Shown: one piece after another, positions 51,707 to 59,918 of the stretch
Layout of the letters: the number at the start of each line of letters is the position of its first letter
Numbering within the stretch: the stretch's first letter is position 1
NCBI GenBank assembly: GCA_050485685.1
Contig: JBJHBW010000014.1
Span: 1 to 64,000, forward strand
Direction: 5' to 3'
Source: JBJHBP01 sp050485685
GTDB taxonomy: Bacteria > Pseudomonadota > Gammaproteobacteria > Steroidobacterales > Rariloculaceae
Length of the DNA stretch: 64,000 bases
Made by a program: the position numbers and the translations under genes
Notes under the pieces: model-generated
The model's input: the letters and a program-made list of their open reading frames with translations, nothing else
Database searches by the model: none
Told to the model about the DNA's origin: nothing

Positions 51707-52693
51707 TCAGTCCTGCAGCCAGCTCATGCGGCCGCGCAGTTCCTTCCCTACAGTCTCGATCTGGCGATCGAGATCCTCGGACATCATGCGGTTGTAGTTC
51801 GGGAGTCCGTCCTCGTTCTCTTTCACCCACTGGCGGGCGAACGTACCATCCTGAACTTCCTTCAGCACTTCACGCATGCGGTCCTTGACATGCTCGTCGA
51901 TGACGCGCGGTCCGCGGGTCAGGTCGCCGTACTTTGCGGTCGTGCTGATGAACTCATGCATCTTCTTCAGGCCGCCTTCGTGCAGCAGATCAACGATCAG
52001 CTTCATCTCGTGCATGCATTCGAAGTAGGCAACCTCGGGCTGATAGCCGGCTTCAACCAGCGTCTCGAAACCCTTGACGATCAGTTCGGTGGCACCGCCG
52101 CAAAGCACCGCCTGTTCGCCGAACAGGTCGGTCTCGGTTTCTTCGCCGAAGGTTGTCTGCAACACGCCACCGCGGGTGCCGCCGATCGCGTGCGCGTAAG
52201 CCAGCGCGCGCGCGTGCGCCTTGCCCGTCGCGTCCTGCGCCACTGCAATAAGGCAGGGCACTCCGCGACCTTCCTCGTACTGACGACGCACGAGGTCACC
52301 CGGGCCTTTCGGTGCTATCAGCACCACGTCCAGATCCTTGCGGGGCTTGATCTGTCCGTAATGAATGTTGAAGCCGTGCGCAAAAAGCAGCGTGGCACCC
52401 GGAGCGAGATTGGCCTCGATCTCCTGATACAGCTTGCTCTGGGCGGTATCCGGCACGAGCACCGCGACCAGACCGGCTCCCTGAACGGCTTCGGCAGGTG
52501 GCAGTACCTTGAAGCCATCTTTCTCGGCCTTCGCCGACGTCGCGCCACCGGGACGCAGCCCGATCACGACATCGAAACCGGAGTCGCGCAGGTTCAGCGC
52601 ATGCGCGCGCCCCTGACTCCCGTATCCGAGCACCGCAAGGCGCTCACCGCTCAACGCGTCGGTATCAACATCCGACTCGACAAAAAGCTGCAT
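51707..52693 (-). CDS. ilvC: Ketol-acid reductoisomerase, class I
   Basis: 328 residues from ATG 52693, with AGAGGAAG upstream. The Rossmann loop is VLGYGSQGRAHALNLRDSG, HGFNIHYGQIKP and IAPKGPGDLVRRQYEEGRGVPCLIAV follow, and the knotted C-terminal part has metal-binding Glu/Asp in FGEETETDLFGEQAVLCGG. The length is that of the short class I enzyme. It is the first gene after an attenuator-type leader. The acetolactate synthase genes that normally precede it are not here. Confidence 0.98.
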   Translation of the reverse strand: MQLFVESDVDTDALSGERLAVLGYGSQGRAHALNLRDSGFDVVIGLRPGGATSAKAEKDGFKVLPPAEAVQGAGLVAVLVPDTAQSKLYQEIEANLAPGATLLFAHGFNIHYGQIKPRKDLDVVLIAPKGPGDLVRRQYEEGRGVPCLIAVAQDATGKAHARALAYAHAIGGTRGGVLQTTFGEETETDLFGEQAVLCGGATELIVKGFETLVEAGYQPEVAYFECMHEMKLIVDLLHEGGLKKMHEFISTTAKYGDLTRGPRVIDEHVKDRMREVLKEVQDGTFARQWVKENEDGLPNYNRMMSEDLDRQIETVGKELRGRMSWLQD

Positions 52694-52726
52694 CACACGC
52701 TTCCTCTATCCATTTCAAACCGTACT

Positions 52727-52761
52727 AAAAAAAAACCCCGCAGCCTTTCGGGTGCGGGGTT
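52727..52761 (-). terminator. Attenuator-type intrinsic terminator before ilvC
   Basis: On the minus strand the arms AACCCCGC (52761-52754) and GCGGGGTT (52741-52734) enclose a 12-nt loop and are followed by a run of nine U (52735-52727). It lies between the leader peptide stop and ilvC, 34 bp before the ilvC start, and would end transcription unless an alternative fold forms. Confidence 0.85.
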
Positions 52762-52781
52762 CTTGCACATGAGCTTCGTCG

Positions 52782-52865
52782 TCAAGCCAAGCGCCCGCAC
52801 CTGCCGCGATAATGCAGTACCGCAAGGTGCAGCGCCCGGGGCAAATTGCTCATCCGATCACTCAT
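52782..52865 (-). CDS. Putative ilv leader peptide
   Basis: A 27-residue frame from ATG 52865 (or 23 from ATG 52853) reads NLPRALHLAVLHYRGRCGRLA at its end. Five Leu and one Val in the last 23 codons fit a branched-chain amino acid sensing leader. The stop is 21 nt before the terminator hairpin, and a promoter lies 24 bp upstream. The Leu/Val density is modest compared with E. coli ilvL, so this is likely but not certain. Confidence 0.6.
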   Translation of the reverse strand: MSDRMSNLPRALHLAVLHYRGRCGRLA

Positions 52866-52888
52866 CTCAGTCAAAGATGAAGCACGCC

Positions 52889-52917
52889 ATGTTCCAGAAA
52901 AGGGGCGCCGCTGTCAA
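52889..52917 (-). promoter_or_regulatory. Promoter of the ilv-leu operon
   Basis: On the minus strand TTGACA (52917-52912), 17 bp, GAACAT (52894-52889). The -35 is perfect, the -10 weak. It precedes the leader peptide and attenuator. Confidence 0.6.
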
Positions 52918-53506
52918 TTATGCGGCCCCCAGGCACAGTAGGCGGAGGTTCACTGACAGCCAGTAACAGCCCCGGCCGGGAGCACATTCCGCACCACAGC
53001 AATTCTAGCCCGATTCGGGGCCGAAAACATGCCTGCGGGAGACCCGGTGCGCCATCGGCCGGACAGCGCCCGGGTCCAGCGTATGAATTGGCTGGTATTC
53101 GTAACAATATCGTGGATGCCTAGCACCATCGCAATGTTTTGCGCTATCCTGCGACGCGGGCGTTCAAGGCGTCCGGGTTTCGTCCGCAGGCTGGCACTGG
53201 TGTACAAACCCGGTTTCCCTGCGTTCCTGGAAGATAACAAAACCATACGGTTGACCTAAGGAAGAGGGATCTCGGGGGCAATCTCGTAGCTGGACTGACG
53301 CGAAAACGGTGCGCTTCCTGGCGTGTCCTGCGGCGTCTTTTTCATGCCAGCAACGTTGCGTCAGCGAATCTGCTGGTGTCACGAGTCGGGACGCGTCCGG
53401 GACGAGAGACTGAAATAACGATTGCGACTACGGCAATAATGCAGATTCGAGAATCCGGAAAGAACACAACGGGCTACATGCAGACGGGGGTTGCAGCCGA
53501 GGTGAT
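52918..53506. other. Intergenic region between the ilv promoter and the DUF3450 operon
   Basis: No gene is supported in these 589 bases. Several short frames are open on both strands but lack ribosome sites and recognisable motifs. The region is divergent and must contain the promoter of the DUF3450-ttpC operon, which I could not place convincingly. Confidence 0.5.
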
Positions 53507-54295
53507 ATGCGCATGAAAGTGAAGCGGTACCAGCCTTCGGTGCTAGTGGTCGCCCTGGTGGGCCTGTTCGCATGCGGCGCATCCTGGGGCCAGGCTCTGG
53601 ATGCCATCATCGAGGCGGAACAGCGACGCGTGCAGGCGGCCAGGCAGGCGCAGGACCGCATCGACCAGATCGTGGACACCACAAGGCGCCAGTTCGACGA
53701 GCGACAGGTGGTCTTGCGCGAGATCGACACCCTGGTCGCATGGAACTCGCTGATGTCGCGACAGGTGGCTGCTCAGGAGCAGCAACTGCGCGAACTTCGC
53801 ACATCGATCAGCCAGGTCACGGTCATCGAGCGACAGATCCTTCCCCTGATGCTGCGCATGATCGACAGCCTGGAACAATTCATAGAACTCGACATGCCGT
53901 TCTTCATAGAACGGCGGCGCGCCCGGGTAAGAGATCTGCGCCAGCTGCTGACCAGGGCCGATGTCACCGCGGCGGACCAGTTCCGGCTGGTGATGGAAGC
54001 CTGGCAGATCGAGAATGACTATGGCCGGTACATGGACGCATACACCGGCGAAATCACACTGAATGGCACAACACGCGAGGTCGATTTTCTGAAAGTCGGT
54101 CGCGTCGCGCTGTTGTATCTGACCCCGGACGGGCGCGAGGCAGGCGCCTGGGATCCGGTTGCACGTGACTGGGTGACCATCAGCCGCGACTATCACGATC
54201 AGATCCGACAGGGGTTTGAGGCGTACGGCGGTGATGTTTCCAAAGCCATATTCATGATTCCAATTACGCCACCCGAGGAGGGAGCCCAACAATGA
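53507..54295 (+). CDS. DUF3450 family periplasmic protein
   Basis: 262 residues; the ATG at 53507 follows GAGGTGAT closely, and ATG 53513 is an alternative. A signal peptide (VVALVGLFACGASWGQ) is followed by a long coiled coil (about 30-110, AEQRRVQAARQAQDRIDQIVDTT...QEQQLRELRTSISQV), then a conserved globular part with FLKVGRVALLYLTPDG. DUF3450 genes stand first in the TonB2-type operons of Vibrio, Shewanella and others. The role in the complex is not settled. Its stop overlaps the start of the next gene (ATGA). Confidence 0.93.
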   Translation: MRMKVKRYQPSVLVVALVGLFACGASWGQALDAIIEAEQRRVQAARQAQDRIDQIVDTTRRQFDERQVVLREIDTLVAWNSLMSRQVAAQEQQLRELRTSISQVTVIERQILPLMLRMIDSLEQFIELDMPFFIERRRARVRDLRQLLTRADVTAADQFRLVMEAWQIENDYGRYMDAYTGEITLNGTTREVDFLKVGRVALLYLTPDGREAGAWDPVARDWVTISRDYHDQIRQGFEAYGGDVSKAIFMIPITPPEEGAQQ

Positions 54296-55692
54296 AAGCC
54301 TATCGACGCCTCGCGGCGGCGACGCTGATGGCGGCTTTTGTCGCCGTTCCGGTGCATGCACAGGACGGAGGCAGTGCGACGCTTGACGAACTGCTCAGAC
54401 AGGTCGAACAGGGTCGCGCAAGGGATGACCAGGCCCACCAACAGCGCCTGCAGCAGTTTCAGCAGCAGCAGGCGGAACAGACTCGGCTTCTCGAGGAAGC
54501 CCGCACGAGACGCACAAACGAGGAGCGCCGCAGCGACGACCTCGAGACACGTTTCGAACAGAACGAACTGCTGATCCGCGAAGTGCAGAACCAGCTCGAT
54601 GAGCGACTGGGCGCGCTGCGCGAGCTGTTCGGCGTACTGCAGCAGGTATCGGGCGACGCCCGCAGCCAGTTCCAGAACTCGATCACCAACGTCGAGTTCC
54701 CGGAGCGTGCGGAGTTCCTGGCAACGCTGGCGCAGCGCATGGGATCAACTTCCAGGCTCGCTTCCATTGAGGAGATCGAGCGACTGTGGTTCGAACTGCA
54801 GCGCGAAGCCACCGAACTCGGCAAGGTCAAGCGCCTTCCGAATTTCCGCGTGATTACCGCGGACGGTCGCGAGCAGTTTGAGGACGTCGTTCGCGTTGGC
54901 GCCTTCAACCTCGTGGCGGATGGCCGCTACCTGCGCCACAACCCGGAGACCAACTCCGTGTCGGAACTTCAGCGCCAGCCTTCACAGCGGCGCTTTGTCA
55001 CCAGCACATCCGATCTGGTGCGCGGCACTACCGACAGCGACGGTTTCGTACGCTTCGGTGTCGACATCACGCGCGGTCAGCTGCTTTCGCTGCTGATCGA
55101 GACGCCGAACCTGCGTGAAAGAATCGAGCAGGGCCAGGCCGTCGGCTATGTGATTATCGCCCTCGGTATTCTCGGTCTGCTGCTCTCTCTTGAGCGCCTG
55201 ATCACGCTGGGTATTGCGGGGCGCAAGGTGTCCGCGCAGCTGAAGAGCAAGGAGCCTCGCGCCAACAACGCGCTGGGTCGTGTGCTGCTGGTCCATCAGC
55301 AGAACAGGAATGCCGATACCGAAACGCTGGAGCTGAAGCTCGGCGAGGCCATCCTCAAGGAAATGCCGCGTCTGCAGCGGGGCATACTGTTCATCAAGAT
55401 CATCTCCGTTGTAGCGCCGCTGCTGGGTCTGCTCGGTACGGTCATCGGCATGATCATCACCTTCCAGGCGATCACGCTGTACGGAACGGGCGATCCCCGC
55501 ATCATGGCCGGTGGTATCTCCACCGCACTGATTACCACCGTGCTGGGTCTGGTCGTGGCTATTCCGATGGTGCTTCTGCACACGTTCGTGAACGGCCGCA
55601 GCCGCCGCATCATTCAGGTTCTGCAGGAGCAGAGCGCGGGCATCGTCGCCGAGCAGGCGGAGAAGTCCGGCGCGGCACCGGCTTCCGCCTGA
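54292..55692 (+). CDS. TtpC-type MotA/TolQ/ExbB proton-channel protein with long periplasmic N-terminus
   Basis: 466 residues. A signal peptide (residues 1-22) precedes a coiled coil (about 28-115) and a periplasmic domain. A transmembrane segment (VGYVIIALGILGLLLSLERLITL, about 283-305) and the ExbB core with two more segments follow, including LLGLLGTVIGMIITFQAITLYGTGDP and GGISTALITTVLGLVVAIPMVLLHTFV. This architecture is TtpC, the third inner-membrane protein of TonB2 systems, needed for energy transfer in Vibrio. It lies between DUF3450 and exbB. Confidence 0.95.
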   Translation: MKAYRRLAAATLMAAFVAVPVHAQDGGSATLDELLRQVEQGRARDDQAHQQRLQQFQQQQAEQTRLLEEARTRRTNEERRSDDLETRFEQNELLIREVQNQLDERLGALRELFGVLQQVSGDARSQFQNSITNVEFPERAEFLATLAQRMGSTSRLASIEEIERLWFELQREATELGKVKRLPNFRVITADGREQFEDVVRVGAFNLVADGRYLRHNPETNSVSELQRQPSQRRFVTSTSDLVRGTTDSDGFVRFGVDITRGQLLSLLIETPNLRERIEQGQAVGYVIIALGILGLLLSLERLITLGIAGRKVSAQLKSKEPRANNALGRVLLVHQQNRNADTETLELKLGEAILKEMPRLQRGILFIKIISVVAPLLGLLGTVIGMIITFQAITLYGTGDPRIMAGGISTALITTVLGLVVAIPMVLLHTFVNGRSRRIIQVLQEQSAGIVAEQAEKSGAAPASA

Positions 55693-55788
55693 AGCCGGCA
55701 CCGGACAGCTAATGATGTTGAATAGAGCCAATGTCACCGTGGCCCGGCGGATAACCGCCGGGCTGCGTGTGCATCAGGGGTGCGCATC

Positions 55789-56316
55789 ATGCAGGTGATG
55801 ATCGACGCGTTCGAAGCGATCCGCGACTTCCTCGAGCTTGGCGGACCGGTGTTGCGTCTGATTGCAGTCACGATCCTGATCATGTGGATCCTGATTCTGG
55901 AACGGCTTATCTTTTTCCGTACCGGACTGCAGCATCTGATCAAGGAAGCGTTTGCCGAGTGGGAATCGCGGCCGGAAAGGCAGTCATGGCAGGCACACCA
56001 GATCCGCAAGGCGCTGATATCGCGTGTGCGAATGTCCGCCAACCAGGGCCTGCCGATGATTCAGACACTGGTGGCACTTTGCCCGCTGCTGGGACTGATG
56101 GGCACCGTGACGGGCATGATCAACGTGTTCGAGGTGATGGCGGTGACAGGCAGCAGTAACGCCAGATCCATGGCGGCCGGTGTCTCCATGGCGACGATTC
56201 CGACCATGGCCGGCATGGTCGGCGCGTTGTCGGGGCTGTTTCTGGTGACAATCCTTAACCGTACATCCAAGCGTCGGGTCGGGTTTCTTGCCGATGAACT
56301 GACCAGGGACCACTGA
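55789..56316 (+). CDS. exbB: ExbB-type biopolymer transport protein
   Basis: 175 residues from ATG 55789, eight bases after CAGGGG; a GTG at 55780 overlaps that site and is unlikely. It has three membrane segments, with LIAVTILIMWILILERLIFFRT first, then ALCPLLGLMGTVTGMINVFEVMAVTGSSNARSMAAGVSMATIPTMAGMVGALSGLF. It forms the pentameric proton channel with ExbD that energises TonB. Confidence 0.96.
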   Translation: MQVMIDAFEAIRDFLELGGPVLRLIAVTILIMWILILERLIFFRTGLQHLIKEAFAEWESRPERQSWQAHQIRKALISRVRMSANQGLPMIQTLVALCPLLGLMGTVTGMINVFEVMAVTGSSNARSMAAGVSMATIPTMAGMVGALSGLFLVTILNRTSKRRVGFLADELTRDH

Positions 56317-56338
56317 GGAAGCGTAAAGGAGCTACGCG

Positions 56339-56749
56339 ATGCGTAAACGAATCAGTGACATTGCCCTGGAAGCGGATGAGAACGAGATCAACCTCACGCC
56401 CATGCTGGACGTGGTGTTCATCATGCTGATCTTCTTCATCGTCACGGCCACATTCATTCGTGAAGTCGGCCTTGATGTGAATCGTCCGGATCAGGATCAG
56501 CCGCAGGTCATTCAGGAACGGGGTGCCATCCTGGTCATCATCGATGAGAATGACTCGATCTGGATCGAGAACCGGGTCGTAGATCCGCGCGCCGTGCGTG
56601 CCAACATCGAGCGCATGCACGCCGAAGATCCGGAACGGCCGGTTGTCATCCAGGCCCACCCGAACTCGCGTACCAACACGCTGGTCGAGGTCATGGACTC
56701 TTCCAGGCAGGCCAACGTCTATAACATATCCATAGCGGAAGGCATCTGA
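56339..56749 (+). CDS. exbD: ExbD-type transport protein, first copy
   Basis: 136 residues. EINLTPMLDVVFIMLIFFIVTATF is the single membrane helix with the essential Asp of the proton path; the periplasmic domain follows (EVGLDVNRPDQDQPQVIQERG... VVIQAHPNSRTNTLVEVMDSSRQANVYNISIAEG). It starts 22 bp after exbB. A 65-bp stretch over the helix is almost identical to that of the next gene. Confidence 0.96.
   Translation: MRKRISDIALEADENEINLTPMLDVVFIMLIFFIVTATFIREVGLDVNRPDQDQPQVIQERGAILVIIDENDSIWIENRVVDPRAVRANIERMHAEDPERPVVIQAHPNSRTNTLVEVMDSSRQANVYNISIAEGI
56384..56448 (+). repeat. 65-bp near-identical segment in the two exbD genes (copy 1)
   Basis: Identical to 56830-56894 except for one base (Leu codon CTG against CTC). 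It covers exactly the conserved INLTPMLDVVFIMLIFFIVTA segment, while the rest of the two genes differs widely. Confidence 0.95.
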
Positions 56750-56784
56750 CCGATACTGGATAAGCAACGCCGGGAATTACGAAT

Positions 56785-57192
56785 ATGCGCGACGCAGTCA
56801 ACGAACAGCTCGACGAAGAAGAAGAAACAGAGATCAACCTCACGCCCATGCTGGACGTGGTGTTCATCATGCTCATCTTCTTCATCGTCACGGCGGTGTT
56901 CGTCCGTGAACCGGGTGTGGAAATAGAACGACCCGATGCCGTCACCGCTGTCACACCGGACCGGGGCAGTATTTTCGTTGCCATCACGGCGAACGACGAG
57001 ATCTGGATAGACCGACGCCAGGTGGACATCACCGAAGTCCGGCCCCAGATCGAGCGTCTGTACTCCGAGTATCCAGAGGGTGGTGTCGTGATTCAGGCCG
57101 ACAGCGGGGCCCGGAACCGGCTTCTGATTGCGGTCATGGACTCGGTGAAGGCCGCCGGAATCACGGAAATTACGATTGCCACGCTGCGCTGA
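56785..57192 (+). CDS. exbD: ExbD-type transport protein, second copy
   Basis: 135 residues. The helix ETEINLTPMLDVVFIMLIFFIVTAVF has the proton-path Asp. The periplasmic part (EPGVEIERPDAVTAVTPDRGSIFVAITANDEIW... MDSVKAAGITEITIATLR) is clearly different from copy 1, with about one third shared residues. Two ExbD genes in one TonB operon suggest a mixed ExbD dimer. It lies 35 bp after copy 1. Confidence 0.96.
   Translation: MRDAVNEQLDEEEETEINLTPMLDVVFIMLIFFIVTAVFVREPGVEIERPDAVTAVTPDRGSIFVAITANDEIWIDRRQVDITEVRPQIERLYSEYPEGGVVIQADSGARNRLLIAVMDSVKAAGITEITIATLR
56830..56894 (+). repeat. 65-bp near-identical segment in the two exbD genes (copy 2)
   Basis: Partner of 56384-56448, with one mismatch. 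The sharp edges of near-identity suggest gene conversion or a recent partial duplication. Confidence 0.95.
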
Positions 57193-57352
57193 TGGCGCAT
57201 CCCGGGCACGCCACCAGGGCGAACCCGGGCGACGGGGCGGTGTGTTAGAATCGGAGCATATCCACCATACCTTGAATTACGAGGCAATAAGGCGGATGAT
57301 GCTTCCAGGGGTGCCCGCAGGTACGGGCACTGAGCTGAGGGGGTGAGGAAAC

Positions 57353-57955
57353 ATGATTGTCCGATACGCGATATCGATAGCTATTGGAGCCGCGATTACC
57401 CTGGGACTGCTGTTCATCATGCAGTTCCTGATCGCCGTCAGTGGCAGCGCGCTGAGTGATTCCGGTGCTTTCCGCATCGTCGACTTCGTGCGTGTTGAGC
57501 GCGAAGAGATCGTCGACACCCGCCGCGAACAGCCGGATCGTCCGCCGGAACCGGAGCGTCCGCCGGAAATGCCCAACCCGGATTCTTCCGATGATTTCAG
57601 CTCCTCATTGGCCGTCTCAATCGGCGGGCCCAACATAGGCACCGACCTGAACCTTGGTGGCCTGAATTTCGGCGTCAGTGACGGCGAGTACCTGCCTATT
57701 GTTCGAGTTACGCCACAGTATCCTGCCCGCGCCGCGCAGATGGGACTCGAAGGCTGGGTGCTGGTCGAGTTCATCGTCACCACGCAGGGTACGGTACGCG
57801 ACGTGGAGGTGGTGGAATCCAGCAACCGCATGTTTGAGCGGCCGGCCATGGACGCTGCGTACCGGTTCCGCTTTCGTCCCCGTGTCATCGACGGTGAGCC
57901 CATCGAGGTGCTCGGCGTCCGTAATCTGTTCACGTTCCAGCTGGATGGGAACTAG
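57353..57955 (+). CDS. tonB: TonB-family protein
   Basis: 200 residues. It has an N-terminal membrane anchor (YAISIAIGAAITLGLLFIMQFLIAV), a short proline-rich spacer (PDRPPEPERPPEMPNP) and a C-terminal TonB domain (YLPIVRVTPQYPARAAQMGLEGWVLVEFIVTTQGTVRDVEVVESS ... FRPRVIDGEPIEV, here quoted in parts). The short spacer is typical of TonB2. GAGG stands before the ATG. A small hairpin GTGCCCG/CGGGCAC (57311-57330) lies just upstream. It links the ExbBD motor to outer-membrane receptors such as 37860-40001. Confidence 0.95.
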   Translation: MIVRYAISIAIGAAITLGLLFIMQFLIAVSGSALSDSGAFRIVDFVRVEREEIVDTRREQPDRPPEPERPPEMPNPDSSDDFSSSLAVSIGGPNIGTDLNLGGLNFGVSDGEYLPIVRVTPQYPARAAQMGLEGWVLVEFIVTTQGTVRDVEVVESSNRMFERPAMDAAYRFRFRPRVIDGEPIEVLGVRNLFTFQLDGN

Positions 57956-57958
57956 ATC

Positions 57959-59260
57959 ATGATCAACCGAATTGCTTCACTTCTCCCGGGCGCAGTCGCA
58001 GCTGCGGTTGCCTGCATGCTTTTTGTACCAATGGATGCTTTCGGACAGCGCGCCGGGCAGCGGCCTGAGGGCGAGACCCGCCAGGTTTCCGCGATGAGAC
58101 CTGCCGTCTCGACACCGTTGCTGGAAGCGCAGGAGTACGCCGAGGACGGAGACCTTCGCAATGCGCGACGCCTGCTGGACCGCATCCGTGCCATGGACGA
58201 CCTCAACGATTTCGAAGCCGCTCAGATGTGGAACTTCTTTGCATTCATCTACGTGAATGAAGAGAATTTCCCTGCGGCCATCGACGCCTATGAACGCGTA
58301 CTGAATTACGCCGATATTCCGGAGGGTCTGGAAGTCCAGACCATGAACACACTGGCCCGCCTTTACTTCCAGGAAGAACGTTACGACGAATCGCTCGCCA
58401 TGCTGGATCGCTGGCTGGCGAGAACCGAGAACCCGCAGGCCGACTCCTTCATCCTGAAGGCCATGATCTATTATCAGCTGCGTCGCTTTCGGGATGGTAT
58501 CCCCGAAGTTTACCGAGCCCTGGAGGTTGCCGAGGGTCGTGGCCAGGGTCCGCAGGAAAGCTGGTATCAGCTGCTGCAGGTGTTTTACTACGAGCTTGAA
58601 GACTTTCCCAACCTGATCAGCACCCTGCGTACCATGGTTCAGCTGTGGCCGAAACGTGAGCACCTGATCACCCTGGCCGGCATCTACGGTCAGGAAGGTC
58701 AGGAGGACATGCAGCTTGCACTGTTCGAAGCCGCCTATGAGGCCGGATGGCTCACACGCGGAACCGAAATCGTAAACCTCACCAACATGCTCATGCAGGC
58801 TAACGTTCCGTTCAAGGCGGCCCGTGTGCTTCAGCGGGGGCTGGATGACGGCGTGGTCGAGTCCACACAGTCGAACTGGCGACTGTTGTCCCAGGCCTGG
58901 CAGATGGCACAGGATCACGAGGCGGCACTGCCGGCATTGCGCCGCGCCGCGGAACTGTCCAGCGACGGAAACCTGGACATTGAACTGGCGCGTTCGTACC
59001 AGAACCTCGCTGAGTGGGAAAACTGCGTGGCCGCAACCCGCGAGGGTCTGCGTAAAGGCGACCTGCGCCGCACAGATCAGGCGAACATCATGCTGGGTGT
59101 CTGTCTGGCTGAGCAGAAGCGCTGGGGCGATGCGGAAACGGCATTGCAGGCCGCAGCGCGGGACGATCGCAGCCGCACCGCTGCCAACCAGTGGCTGCAG
59201 TTCATTCGCGGCGAGCGAGAGCGTGAGCGCCAGATTGCGGAAGCACTCGCCCGACTGTAA
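57959..59260 (+). CDS. TPR-repeat periplasmic protein of the TonB operon
   Basis: 433 residues. A signal peptide (SLLPGAVAAAVACMLFVPMDAFGQ) is followed by tetratricopeptide-type helical repeats from about 50 to the end: NFPAAIDAYERVLNYADIP, TMNTLARLYFQEERYDESLAML, SWRLL and ADIMLG-like units near LGVCLAEQKRWGDAETALQAAA. TPR proteins end TonB2 operons (as TtpA-like genes); they bind proteins and may contact the motor or receptors. It begins 3 bp after tonB. A terminator follows. Confidence 0.92.
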   Translation: MINRIASLLPGAVAAAVACMLFVPMDAFGQRAGQRPEGETRQVSAMRPAVSTPLLEAQEYAEDGDLRNARRLLDRIRAMDDLNDFEAAQMWNFFAFIYVNEENFPAAIDAYERVLNYADIPEGLEVQTMNTLARLYFQEERYDESLAMLDRWLARTENPQADSFILKAMIYYQLRRFRDGIPEVYRALEVAEGRGQGPQESWYQLLQVFYYELEDFPNLISTLRTMVQLWPKREHLITLAGIYGQEGQEDMQLALFEAAYEAGWLTRGTEIVNLTNMLMQANVPFKAARVLQRGLDDGVVESTQSNWRLLSQAWQMAQDHEAALPALRRAAELSSDGNLDIELARSYQNLAEWENCVAATREGLRKGDLRRTDQANIMLGVCLAEQKRWGDAETALQAAARDDRSRTAANQWLQFIRGERERERQIAEALARL

Positions 59261-59326
59261 AGTCTGAGCAGCACCGGACTGAATCCGGGAACAGCGAAGA
59301 AACGGACCCACATAGGTACAAGACGA

Positions 59327-59358
59327 AGCACGTCTCCTTCGCGGAGGCGTGCTTTTTT
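59327..59358 (+). terminator. Intrinsic terminator of the TonB operon
   Basis: AGCACGTCTCC and GGAGGCGTGCT (11-bp stem with one wobble) enclose loop TTCGC and are followed by T5. It lies 67 bp after the TPR gene and before the peroxiredoxin gene. Confidence 0.9.
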
Positions 59359-59420
59359 CGTGGTGCAGCTGACTCAATCGAAAACCGGCCTGCAAACCGG
59401 CAGGCCGAAGCGGAAACACA

Positions 59421-59906
59421 ATGACAATATCAATCGGCGATCGGATGCCTGGCGGCAAGCTTGGCCATATGGGCGAGAACGGCCCGGAACAGATCTCAAC
59501 GGATGAGCTGTTCAGTGGCAGGACAGTCGTCCTGTTTGCGGTGCCCGGCGCTTTCACACCGACCTGTGCAATGAAACACCTGCCGGGATTCATCGAGCAG
59601 GCCGATGCCATCCGTGCCCGTGGCGTTGATGTCATCGCTTGCCTGGCCGTCAATGACGTGTTCGTGATGTCGGCCTGGGGTCAGGCCAGCCATGCCGACG
59701 ACAAGGTCATGATGCTCGCGGACGGCAATGCTGACTACACGCGACTGCTGGGCCTGGACGTGGACGCATCCGCCTACGGCATGGGAATACGCAGTCGACG
59801 CTATTCGATCCTGGTCGACGACGGTGTCGTTCGCCAGTTGAATGTGGATGCGCCAGGAGAGTTTTCCGTCAGTTCCGCCGAACGCCTCCTCGAGCAATTG
59901 GGCTGA
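59421..59906 (+). CDS. Prx5-type peroxiredoxin
   Basis: 161 residues, usual for Prx5. The active site is VPGAFTPTCAMKHLPGF with the peroxidatic Cys near residue 51; the catalytic Arg lies in IRSRRYSILVDDGV. There is no second Cys in the positions typical of glutathione- or thioredoxin-linked resolving cysteines within the domain. It reduces hydrogen or alkyl peroxides in the cytoplasm. A single gene behind the TonB operon terminator. Confidence 0.93.
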   Translation: MTISIGDRMPGGKLGHMGENGPEQISTDELFSGRTVVLFAVPGAFTPTCAMKHLPGFIEQADAIRARGVDVIACLAVNDVFVMSAWGQASHADDKVMMLADGNADYTRLLGLDVDASAYGMGIRSRRYSILVDDGVVRQLNVDAPGEFSVSSAERLLEQLG

Positions 59907-59918
59907 CCGAGAGACTTG

